From assembly GCF_014672695.1 (NCBI RefSeq), contig NZ_CP053923.1, forward strand, positions 225,854-237,418: a DNA stretch of 11,565 bases, written 5' to 3'. The translations under genes and the position numbers were made by a program. Below are positions 1 to 6,113 of this stretch, piece after piece. Within the stretch, counting starts at the first letter, position 1, and the number at the start of each line of letters is the position of its first letter. Source of the DNA: Defluviicoccus vanus (GTDB lineage: Bacteria > Pseudomonadota > Alphaproteobacteria > Rhodospirillales > Defluviicoccaceae). Below the pieces are notes generated by a model. That model saw only the letters and a list, made by a program, of their open reading frames with translations, did no database searches and was not told the origin of the DNA.

Positions 1-90
1 CCCTTCGATACCGAGGTCGGCACCGACAGCGATTGCCAGTCCCTGGTGCAGCGGGCGAAGCGGTTCGTCCACGACGGCCGTGGCCGATGA
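1..90 (+). CDS. C-terminal 29 residues of an unrecognised protein
   Basis: Frame 1 is open from the first base and ends at TGA (88-90). It reads PFDTEVGTDSDCQSLVQRAK and then RFVHDGRGR. The fragment is hydrophilic, with acidic then basic residues and no membrane segment. It ends 19 bases before the stop of the convergent histidine kinase, so it is the tail of a plus-strand gene lying mostly outside the window. I do not recognise the family. Codon use is GC-rich like its neighbours, which supports real coding. Confidence 0.6.
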   Translation, partial: PFDTEVGTDSDCQSLVQRAKRFVHDGRGR

Positions 91-104
91 GCCGGCAACC
101 GGCT
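90..104. terminator. Hairpin between convergent genes
   Basis: AGCCGG-CAA-CCGGCT forms a perfect 6-bp stem with a 3-base loop. It starts in the stop codon of the left gene and ends just before the stop of the convergent kinase gene. No clear T-tract follows on either side, so the bidirectional terminator role is inferred from position. Confidence 0.4.
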
Positions 105-109
105 GCTAT

Positions 110-2671
110 TCAGTAGGGATCCCGCGTCTGCCGGCGCAGTTCCTCCACTGAAGCCGCAGGGGATGGATCATGCGGCACCGACTCGTCCCCCAAGGGCAGC
201 AGGATACGACAGCGGACACCGGCCGGTTCGAACTCCAGCTCCACCTCGGCGCCTGCCTCAGCCGATAGCGCATTACCGATCAAGGTGCAGCCAAACCCCA
301 TCTTGCTCGGCTGGCTGACCGCAGGGCCGTCGATCTCCCGCCATTCCAGCTGCAGGCTGGCACCATCTTCGCCGGCGATGCGGGTCCAGGTCACCGATAC
401 CCGCCCGGTGGCCACCGACAACGCCCCGTATTTCGCCGCGTTGGTCGCGAGTTCGTGCAGGATCAGCGAGAGGTTGAGGGCGGTGGGCGGACGGAGGATG
501 AAATCGGCCGGCTCGCCGCCAATCGTGATCGAGCCCGGTGCCCGGCCATAGATGGCGAGTTCATCCTGCACAAGGCGATGCAGGCTGGCACCCTTCCACT
601 TTTGCTGCGTCAACAGACCATGCGTCCGGGCCATGGTGCCGATGCGGCCGTGCAGGCGCCGGGCGTACTCTTCCTTTGTCGCCGCACCTTGCGCCGTCAA
701 CGACACCATGGCGGCAATGGAAGCGAGAATGTTGCGCACCCGGTGGTCGAGTTCCGCCATCAGCAGAATCTGCCGTTCTTCCGCCGCCTTGCGGCCTTCA
801 ATATCGATGCAGACGCCGACCCATTCGCGAACCGTACCGTCGCTGTTGCGGACCGGGACACCACGCGCGTTGTACCAATGGTAGCTGCCGTCCTGGCACC
901 GAACGCGGTATTCAATGTCATACGGTTCAATGTGCTCGACTGAGCAATGCCACGCTTCGCTCACTCGCAGTCGGTCACTGGGATGCAAGGCGTTCAGCCA
1001 TCCCCAGCCGGAACACTCCTGGTCGCTTTGGCCGGTGATGGCGTGCCAGGCGGCAATGTCGGTCGCGCTGCCCTCGGCGCTGGTCACCCAGACAATCGAA
1101 GCAATCGCTTCCGTCAGGGCACGATAGCGCTCCTCGCTGCTCCGCAGGTCCATTTCTGCCTGCTTTTGCTGCGTGCGATCGATGACGAAACATATCCAGG
1201 TCAGGTCGCTAGCTTCGACCTTCGCGCAGCCAATAAGCACATAGACAAGAGAACCGTTCTTATGGATGAATGCCTTCTCGTAGGGTGAGCATTCGTTATG
1301 CTGAAGAATCTCTAAGATCGCATCTTGATCATTCCCATGATATTCAACAGGCGTCATTTGGCTCCACTGACGCATTACATCGCCGATTTCCTCTCTGCTA
1401 TAGCCGATGATCTTTAGAAATGCATCGTTGGCCTCGACTAGCCCATGCTCATTGGCAACCAATATACCGATGAGGTTGGCATCGATCAGCCGGCGGAAGC
1501 GTGCATCACGGCGAAGAATCTCTTGGTGGGCAGCTTCCGCAGCGTTCCGCGACTCACGTTCCCATTGCAGCTGAATGCGGGCGGCGACCTTGTCGCGATG
1601 CGCAACTGCGGCATCGAGCAGCGCAACGCGCAGCTTGGCCACCTCGGCAATCGGCTCTTCCGGCGGGTAGGGGCTCTGGCCACCGATGATAGTGCCCGCG
1701 TCGCGCGCCAGCCGCCGCAACGGTTGGGTGATGCGTCGGCCGAGATACCAACCGGCGCCCAACGCGAGGATCAGCGAGGTAATTCCGCCACCGGCGACGA
1801 GGTTGAAAGTCCGTCGCACCGGCTCCCGGAATGCGTCCACCGGCTGGCTCAACGCCGTTGTCCAGCCGGTCACCGGAGAGCGGGTAAACGCCGCATAGAT
1901 GTCAACGCCGGAGCGGGAGACGCCGCCAACAATCCCTTCACTTGAAGGTAAAGCGGCTTTGCTGAACCAGGATAGAACCTTCTGACCAATCACCGACGTG
2001 GCATTGTCTGAGCGGGCGATGATTATCTCCTGGCGATCCACCAGGGAGGCAACCATGCCATTTGGCAATCCCTGCGCTTTGAGAAAGTGAGAGAGGTGCT
2101 CCGCGGTGACCGCTATGCCCAGTGTGTAGGCGACCTTGCCGTCGCGCAGGACCGGCGCGGTGATGGAAACGACGGGCTGTCCCTTCGTGGTATCGACGAA
2201 GAGATCGGTATAGGCAGGCTGCCCGGATGCATAAGCGGCTATGTGGGTGGCCAGTCCCTGCTGAGCCGCGAGCTCTTCCTTTGGTAGCTCTGCACCGAGA
2301 GGAAACAAGGTGTTGAACACCGGTCGGTGGGTGGCATCGGTCAGGACAATCCATCCCCCTTGCGCCGCAGCCAACTGGCCGGCGCGAGCGTAAAGCGTCG
2401 ACAATCCATCATCGTCGATGTCGCCCGAGGTGGAGAGAGTGACCAGAGTGGACGCGATCCCTTTGAGTTCGCCGTCCACCGCCAGGGAGACCGCCGCGGC
2501 CTGTTGCTGCAAGGTGCGATCAAGAAGCTCGCGCTGCAGTTGGACGTTCCAGGCGCCATAGGCCACGAGCAGGGCGAGGAGCGGCAGCACCACGGCTGCA
2601 ACAACCCGACCCAAAATCAGCCGGACGCTTGGCAGCCGTCCGGTTGATCGCTCCTGCTTGTGTTCCTCCAC
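110..2671 (-). CDS. Membrane-bound HWE-family sensor histidine kinase with Cache, HAMP and two PAS domains
   Basis: An 853-aa sensor kinase that should autophosphorylate on His and pass phosphate to a response regulator. Domains in order: TM1 (about 21-40); a periplasmic Cache-like sensor (about 45-285); TM2 (about 291-311); HAMP and helical linker (312-390); PAS1 (about 394-506); PAS2 with a PAC-like end (about 513-629); then the kinase core. The core has H643 in AELDHRVRN, the N-box HELATNAAKYGA with N734, the W767-x-E769 motif that names the HWE family, and a GFG glycine box (782-784). In alphaproteobacteria HWE/HisKA_2 kinases often feed the PhyR general stress response. The start is GTG; the two upstream ATGs close by are out of frame. 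No response regulator is adjacent, so it is an orphan here. The DNA for PAS1 is clearly lower in GC than the rest. An EcfG-type promoter lies upstream. The ligand is unknown. Confidence 0.93.
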   Translation of the reverse strand: MEEHKQERSTGRLPSVRLILGRVVAAVVLPLLALLVAYGAWNVQLQRELLDRTLQQQAAAVSLAVDGELKGIASTLVTLSTSGDIDDDGLSTLYARAGQLAAAQGGWIVLTDATHRPVFNTLFPLGAELPKEELAAQQGLATHIAAYASGQPAYTDLFVDTTKGQPVVSITAPVLRDGKVAYTLGIAVTAEHLSHFLKAQGLPNGMVASLVDRQEIIIARSDNATSVIGQKVLSWFSKAALPSSEGIVGGVSRSGVDIYAAFTRSPVTGWTTALSQPVDAFREPVRRTFNLVAGGGITSLILALGAGWYLGRRITQPLRRLARDAGTIIGGQSPYPPEEPIAEVAKLRVALLDAAVAHRDKVAARIQLQWERESRNAAEAAHQEILRRDARFRRLIDANLIGILVANEHGLVEANDAFLKIIGYSREEIGDVMRQWSQMTPVEYHGNDQDAILEILQHNECSPYEKAFIHKNGSLVYVLIGCAKVEASDLTWICFVIDRTQQKQAEMDLRSSEERYRALTEAIASIVWVTSAEGSATDIAAWHAITGQSDQECSGWGWLNALHPSDRLRVSEAWHCSVEHIEPYDIEYRVRCQDGSYHWYNARGVPVRNSDGTVREWVGVCIDIEGRKAAEERQILLMAELDHRVRNILASIAAMVSLTAQGAATKEEYARRLHGRIGTMARTHGLLTQQKWKGASLHRLVQDELAIYGRAPGSITIGGEPADFILRPPTALNLSLILHELATNAAKYGALSVATGRVSVTWTRIAGEDGASLQLEWREIDGPAVSQPSKMGFGCTLIGNALSAEAGAEVELEFEPAGVRCRILLPLGDESVPHDPSPAASVEELRRQTRDPY

Positions 2672-2832
2672 CGTGCATATGCTCCATTACGAACCACTAT
2701 TGTTACAGTGTCGATTGACGTGTTTGGTGACAAGAACGCGTCAATGCCGCGGGCGGAATTGATGCCAACTGTACTGATCAAAGATGTTGGGCGCAGCGAC
2801 GTCACCATGGTCAGGCAGGAGAACAGCAATAA

Positions 2833-2857
2833 AACGTCACGGCCGTCGCTCGGTTCC
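2833..2857 (-). promoter_or_regulatory. EcfG-type (general stress sigma) promoter of the histidine kinase gene
   Basis: On the minus strand GGAAC (2857-2853) is followed by a 16-base spacer and CGTT (2836-2833). This matches the alphaproteobacterial EcfG consensus GGAAC-N16/17-CGTT exactly. It points at the kinase start, about 160 bases away. Transcription should start near 2824. If used, the kinase is itself a member of the stress regulon. Confidence 0.65.
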
Positions 2858-2920
2858 GATGCCGCGGTGCGCCGCCTCGATCGTTGCCGCCTGAGCGCAG
2901 GTCTTCTGGTCATCGTCTTT

Positions 2921-2946
2921 GGAACCAACGAGGTCGGCACACGGTT
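2921..2946 (+). promoter_or_regulatory. EcfG-type promoter of the 74-aa gene
   Basis: GGAAC (2921-2925), a 17-base spacer, then GGTT (2943-2946). The -35 is perfect and the -10 differs from CGTT at one base. The predicted start of transcription, near 2954, leaves a short leader of about 27 bases before the ATG at 2981, the expected layout for a small stress gene. Confidence 0.6.
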
Positions 2947-2980
2947 CTTTATCTAGAAGCTGAACATTGAGGAGCCGACG

Positions 2981-3205
2981 ATGAACGAGGATCGCGAGAA
3001 CAATCAAGGCGAAGGCAACGTCACAGCTGCCAAAGCCTACAACGAGAAAACCCAAGACTTCGTTGAAACAGCGAATGTCGAGGCTCACGCGCGCGAAGCG
3101 GCGAAGGCGCTCGACAGTGAGGAAGGCAAGCTGCTTCGCGACGCCGAAGAGCAGGCACGCAAGAAGGCGCGCGAGGAAGACCCACAGGTGAAGCGGACGC
3201 GCTGA
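2981..3205 (+). CDS. Small hydrophilic stress-associated protein (hypothetical, 74 aa)
   Basis: A 74-aa, strongly charged, cysteine-free protein with no signal peptide or membrane segment, beginning MNEDRENNQGEGNVTAAKAY. Residues 33-70 are rich in Ala, Glu, Lys and Arg and should form a helix or stay disordered. The start is well supported: GAGGAG (2969-2974) lies 6 bases before the ATG. An EcfG-type promoter precedes it and a strong hairpin follows. It resembles uncharacterised small proteins often seen beside CsbD-like genes in alphaproteobacteria; this is from memory and not a named family. Role inferred: a cytoplasmic stress protein. Molecular activity is unknown. Confidence 0.82.
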   Translation: MNEDRENNQGEGNVTAAKAYNEKTQDFVETANVEAHAREAAKALDSEEGKLLRDAEEQARKKAREEDPQVKRTR

Positions 3206-3217
3206 ACCTGCTACCGT

Positions 3218-3245
3218 CGGCGCCGCGGTGGACACCGTGGCGCCG
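3218..3245 (+). terminator. Strong GC hairpin after the 74-aa gene
   Basis: CGGCGCCGCGGTG, GA, CACCGTGGCGCCG pair over 13 positions with one G-U wobble; the tight turn would open the last pair. It begins 12 bases after the stop at 3205. No T-tract follows, so it may be a terminator or an mRNA-stabilising 3' hairpin. Confidence 0.5.
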
Positions 3246-3480
3246 GTGCGGCTGGCGCGTTACGGGCGCACGCGTTGCCGAGGCTGTGCATGAAACGCGC
3301 GCCAGTGGGATAGGTGCACTGGGCGTTTGGCCGTTTTGAAATATAATTCAACATATTACGAGGTATTATCAAACGAGTTTGTTAGCGTAATTCGATCCAC
3401 ACGAGCGCACGATCCGCGCGCTACTCCGGCGGATCGTGCGTGCGGATGTCCGCATCAGGGACCTCCGAGGATGGGGCAGG
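3246..3480. other. Intergenic region with an AT-rich island
   Basis: This is the gap between the convergent 74-aa gene and csbD. Bases 3331-3400 are only about 33% GC by my count (23 of 70), against roughly 60-65% in nearby genes. The island contains the inverted repeat TTGAA-N6-TTCAA (3336-3351). A plus-strand open frame (3327-3662) starts here, but it runs antisense through csbD and shows no family features, so I do not call it. I see no insertion-sequence ends or target duplications. Confidence 0.5.
3406..3440 (-). terminator. 12-bp perfect inverted repeat downstream of csbD
   Basis: CGCACGATCCGC (3406-3417) and GCGGATCGTGCG (3429-3440) are exact reverse complements separated by 11 bases. 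The hairpin starts 40 bases beyond the csbD stop on the minus strand. There is no T-tract on either side. A csbD terminator is likely; a protein-binding palindrome is the alternative. Confidence 0.5.
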
Positions 3481-3678
3481 TTAGAGGCCGCGTTCCCAGT
3501 CAGCGACCTGCTTTTCTGCCTCTTCGCGTGCTATGCCGTAGCGGGCCTGGATTTTGCCGACAATCTCGTCCCGATGACCTTCAGCCACCTCGAGGTCATC
3601 GTCGGTCAGCTTGCCCCACTTTTGCTTCACCTGGCCCTGCAGTTGCTTCCAGTTGCCTTTGACCTGATCCCAATTCAT
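3481..3678 (-). CDS. csbD: CsbD family stress-response protein
   Basis: A 65-aa soluble protein with the CsbD signature throughout: MNWDQVKGNWKQLQGQVKQK, then WGKLTDDDLEVAEGHRDEIV, a GKIQARYGI segment and a C-terminal acidic/basic helix ending in DWERGL. Length is normal for the family. CsbD-like proteins are abundant, induced by general stress in many bacteria, and of unknown biochemical function. The frame is open further upstream, but translation must begin at 3678: family similarity starts at this Met and AAGGAG (3689-3694) sits 10 bases before it. A perfect EcfG-type promoter lies about 40-65 bases upstream, back to back with that of the divergent SemiSWEET gene. Confidence 0.92.
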   Translation of the reverse strand: MNWDQVKGNWKQLQGQVKQKWGKLTDDDLEVAEGHRDEIVGKIQARYGIAREEAEKQVADWERGL

Positions 3679-3717
3679 CGCGGCTATGCTCCTTGTCTGT
3701 GTCATCCGTACGCAAAC

Positions 3718-3743
3718 AACGTCCGCCGGCGGCGCCTGGTTCC
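3718..3743 (-). promoter_or_regulatory. EcfG-type promoter of csbD
   Basis: On the minus strand GGAAC (3743-3739), a 17-base spacer, and CGTT (3721-3718): an exact EcfG consensus match. Transcription should start near 3709, giving a leader of about 30 bases that contains the AAGGAG ribosome binding site. Confidence 0.75.
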
Positions 3744-3775
3744 CGGTAAATCCTGTTGGAAGAACAGCACCAGGT

Positions 3776-3801
3776 GGAACACCGGCCGCAGTCACCGCGT
3801 T
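3776..3801 (+). promoter_or_regulatory. EcfG-type promoter of the SemiSWEET gene
   Basis: GGAAC (3776-3780), a 17-base spacer, and CGTT (3798-3801): an exact consensus match on the plus strand. Its -35 box is 32 bases from the -35 box of the oppositely directed csbD promoter. The leader to the ATG at 3880 would be about 70 bases. Confidence 0.75.
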
Positions 3802-3879
3802 TTCTCTGCCACAACCTCCCTCGTATCCACGTCTGTGCAAGCGGGCGAGGCAGCCAGAGAGCGCCGTGATGAGGTCTGC

Positions 3880-4189
3880 ATGATCGCTTCGCTGCCCGAA
3901 ATCATCGGTACCATCGCCGGACTATGCTCGACAGGCAGCTTTGTGCCGCAGGTGGTCAAGGCATGGCGAGAGGGTGATACCGAAGCGATCTCAAAGAAAA
4001 TGTACGTTATGACTGTGGCGGCATTTTCGCTGTGGATTGCCTATGGTGTGATGATCGCAAGCATCCCCTATCATTGTCTTCAATTCGGCAAGTCTGTTGT
4101 TGTCCGGGGTTATTCTGTTTCTTAAGCTGCGGCATCGTCACCGCCTCGCCAACGAGGCCACCGTTTCAGCTGCGAAGGCGACGAGCTGA
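3880..4189 (+). pseudogene. SemiSWEET (MtN3-like) sugar transporter, one apparent frameshift
   Basis: SemiSWEETs are three-helix proteins that dimerise to carry sugars across the inner membrane. ATG 3880 follows GAGG (3871-3874). The frame reads an intact first half: TM1 with the PQ motif (P23-Q24 in GSFVPQVVKAWREGDTEAIS) and TM2 with the pocket Trp (W52). At CCCC (4065-4068) the frame breaks and stops early at 4123-4125, giving 81 residues with a nonsense end. Removing one C restores ASIPIIVFNSASLLLSGVIL and a third helix to the stop at 4187-4189, 102 aa in all, with the expected pocket Asn (N68) 16 residues after the Trp. Either a recent loss or a homopolymer error in the sequence; the intact downstream frame favours error or very recent mutation. 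Stress control is inferred from its EcfG-type promoter. Confidence 0.82.
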
Positions 4190-4365
4190 GCATGCTGTAG
4201 CGGTTGTCGGTCACCGGGTGCCGCATGTGCCGACGCCATGGGGCGATCACAAGCGCGGCAGCAGGCCGCTGACGTCGCGTGCATCCTTTGCCAATTCAGC
4301 CTACGTTATCAGCATGGTTATCGATGAGAAACAGGCGTTCCCCGGCGCGGGCAACAGCAACGAAC

Positions 4366-5100
4366 ATGCGACGCGACAGTAAACTGCCAGCCGCAGCCAC
4401 GCCCGCTTCGGCGCCGGCCTCGGCACAGGAGACGGATGCGTTTCTCCGCCGGGTGGCCGCGCTCACGCCCGGCCCGCGCAGCGAGGGGCAGCCGGGGCGG
4501 CTGATTTTCGCGCTCGATGCGACCGGCAGCCGGCAGCCCACCTGGGACAGGGCGGCACAGATTACCGCCGAGATGTTTGTCGCCACTGCCGGTATCGGCG
4601 GCCTCGCCATGCAGCTGTGCTTCTATCGTGGCTTCGGCGAGTTCAAGGTGGCACCGTGGACGGTCCAGGCCGCCGACCTGCTGCGGCTGATGACATCGGT
4701 GACCTGCCGCGCTGGCGAGACACAGATTGCGAAAGTCCTGCAGCAAGCACTCAATGAAACCACGCGCGGCCGCGTCGCGGCGCTGGTCTTCATTGGCGAC
4801 TGCATGGAAGAAAACGTCGAAAAGCTGGCGGCACTGGCCGGCCAGCTTGGCCTGCATGGACTGCCGGCGTTCATGTTCCATGAAGGAGAGGATCCCGTTG
4901 CTGCGTTCGCCTTCAAGGAGATTGCCCGTCTGTCAGGTGGCGCCTACTGCCGTTTCGATGCGGCAAGTGCGCATCAGCTGCGCGAATTGCTGAGCGCGGT
5001 CGCCGTCTACGCCGCGGGCGGCCGGCGCGCCTTGACCGCTTTGGCGCGGCAGCGCGGCGGTGCGGTGAAACTGCTCGCCCGGCAAATGCCTGAGGCGTGA
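4366..5100 (+). CDS. VWA-domain protein with intact MIDAS motif, paired with a J-domain gene
   Basis: A 244-aa cytoplasmic protein with no signal peptide or membrane segment. After a low-complexity Ala/Pro/Ser N-terminus (8-22) comes a von Willebrand factor A fold. Its metal site is complete: D51-x-T53-x-S55 in FALDATGSRQPTW, T119 in RAGETQIAKVL and D145 in FIGDCMEEN. VWA proteins bind partners through a divalent metal and often work with chaperones or AAA proteins. The gene ends 4 bases before the J-domain gene, so the two form an operon. The start is uncertain: GTG 4279 and ATG 4324 are in frame upstream, but none has a clear Shine-Dalgarno site. I chose ATG 4366 because it lies closest to the conserved part. 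Bases 4190-4365 hold no other gene that I can see. Exact function unknown. Confidence 0.82.
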   Translation: MRRDSKLPAAATPASAPASAQETDAFLRRVAALTPGPRSEGQPGRLIFALDATGSRQPTWDRAAQITAEMFVATAGIGGLAMQLCFYRGFGEFKVAPWTVQAADLLRLMTSVTCRAGETQIAKVLQQALNETTRGRVAALVFIGDCMEENVEKLAALAGQLGLHGLPAFMFHEGEDPVAAFAFKEIARLSGGAYCRFDAASAHQLRELLSAVAVYAAGGRRALTALARQRGGAVKLLARQMPEA

Positions 5101-5104
5101 GGCG

Positions 5105-5863
5105 ATGGTCGCTGCGCTCGTCGCCGGGTTCGGCCTGCTGTTACTGCTGGGGCTATTGGCCCGCTGGTTCAGCAGCGTTGAGCCGCAGCGGCTGCTGAAG
5201 GCGGTGCCGTGGCTGGTGGCGACACTGGCGAGCCTGGTGGTGATCGGCCTGGTCGTGACGGGGGCGGGGTCGGCTGCCCTTGGCGCCCTGCTGTTGCTGT
5301 CGCCATTCCTGCGGCAGATCTGGCGCAAGCTGCAGGCAAGCGCCGCGCAGGCCGGTTGGCTGGGCAGTGGCAGTGGCCAATCCTCGACCCTCACCACGCG
5401 CACCCTGCGCATGTCGCTCGATCACGCGACGGGCGATCTTGATGGCGAGGTGATCAGCGGCGCCTTTGCCGGTCGACACTTGAGCGAGCTGAGCCTGCAC
5501 GACCTCGCGGCACTGATGCAGGCCTGCGCCGTCAGCGATACCCAGTCGCTGCCGCTGCTGGAAGCGTTTGCCGACCGCCGCTTTCCTGATTGGCGCAAGG
5601 CGTCGACAACAGAGGACGGAGCGGAGGCGGAGGACGCGGCGGATGCGACGGCGACTGCCAGTGGCACCGCCGCACGCATGATGAGCCGGGCCGATGCCTA
5701 CCGCATCCTCGGCCTGCCGGCCGACGCGGACGACGACGCGGTCCGCGCCGCCCATCGCCGGTTGATCAAGGTGCTGCATCCGGACCACGGCGGCTCGAGC
5801 GATCTTGCCGCCCAGGTGAATCGCGCCCGCGATCTCCTGCTCGGCAATGGCAAACGGTCTTGA
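5105..5863 (+). CDS. Membrane-anchored J-domain (DnaJ-like) protein
   Basis: A 252-aa type III J protein. The N-terminus has a hydrophobic helix at about 4-20 and a long hydrophobic stretch at about 33-70 that could make one or two further helices. A middle region (about 90-165) is followed by an acidic Ala/Glu/Asp linker (about 168-188). The J domain is at the C-terminus (about 195-246), with the HPD tripeptide at 225-227 in VLHPDHGG, the residues that stimulate Hsp70 ATPase. There is no Gly/Phe region or zinc finger, so this is not DnaJ itself. The layout, membrane anchor then C-terminal J domain, resembles Tim14/Pam18-like and DjlA-type proteins and suggests recruiting DnaK to the inner membrane. 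It starts 4 bases after the VWA gene; the shared operon implies a common job, which I cannot define. Confidence 0.88.
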   Translation: MVAALVAGFGLLLLLGLLARWFSSVEPQRLLKAVPWLVATLASLVVIGLVVTGAGSAALGALLLLSPFLRQIWRKLQASAAQAGWLGSGSGQSSTLTTRTLRMSLDHATGDLDGEVISGAFAGRHLSELSLHDLAALMQACAVSDTQSLPLLEAFADRRFPDWRKASTTEDGAEAEDAADATATASGTAARMMSRADAYRILGLPADADDDAVRAAHRRLIKVLHPDHGGSSDLAAQVNRARDLLLGNGKRS

Positions 5864-6020
5864 GTGGCGCCGGTCACATTCAGCGGGGCGCAAGCAGGGC
5901 AGACTATGCCGGATACTTCGATGGCCGGTGATGGCTTCGCTACAAGCCACTCCGGCGCGCGTTCAGCGACACACCAGGATTGCCAACCGCTCGCCTCAAT
6001 GTGAATTGTGCACTGCGGCA

Positions 6021-6050
6021 TTGCGAGAAACCCATCTCCCTCGATATAAG
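6021..6050 (+). promoter_or_regulatory. Candidate housekeeping sigma-70 promoter of galU
   Basis: TTGCGA (6021-6026), an 18-base spacer and TATAAG (6045-6050) match the -35 box at 4 of 6 and the -10 box at 5 of 6. Transcription would start near 6057, about 57 bases before the galU ATG. The rest of the 250-base gap after the J-domain gene shows only a weak 6-bp hairpin around 5933-5950. Confidence 0.45.
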
Positions 6051-6113
6051 GGCCCGCTCGTTGGCACCTGCAACTGCGTCCGAGGCACCTCCCAGCAGCT
6101 AGGGACAATTTCA

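Larger units (their letters stand above)
2672..2980. other. Divergent intergenic region between the kinase gene and the 74-aa gene
   Basis: This 309-base gap holds two EcfG-type promoters facing outward, one for each flanking gene. From the leftward promoter the kinase would have an untranslated leader of roughly 150 bases. The leader contains a 7-bp inverted repeat, ATTGACG/CGTCAAT, around 2714-2745. Short open frames on both strands here lack family features and a convincing ribosome binding site, so I do not call them genes. Confidence 0.6.

Noticed and set aside
455..943. Plus-strand open frame of 162 codons and several neighbours opposite the kinase gene
   Set aside because: Antisense to clearly coding kinase domains, no recognisable motif, and typical of high-GC shadow frames.
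2660..2956. 98-codon plus-strand open frame in the divergent region, and a 107-codon minus frame at 2617-2940
   Set aside because: Both overlap promoter motifs and the kinase start, lack ribosome binding sites and show no family similarity.
3327..3662. 111-codon plus-strand open frame starting in the AT-rich island
   Set aside because: Most of it is antisense to csbD and the protein has no domain features.
5847..6113. N-terminal extension of the galU frame
   Set aside because: The extension overlaps the J-domain gene and a likely promoter; GalU similarity begins exactly at the ATG at 6114.
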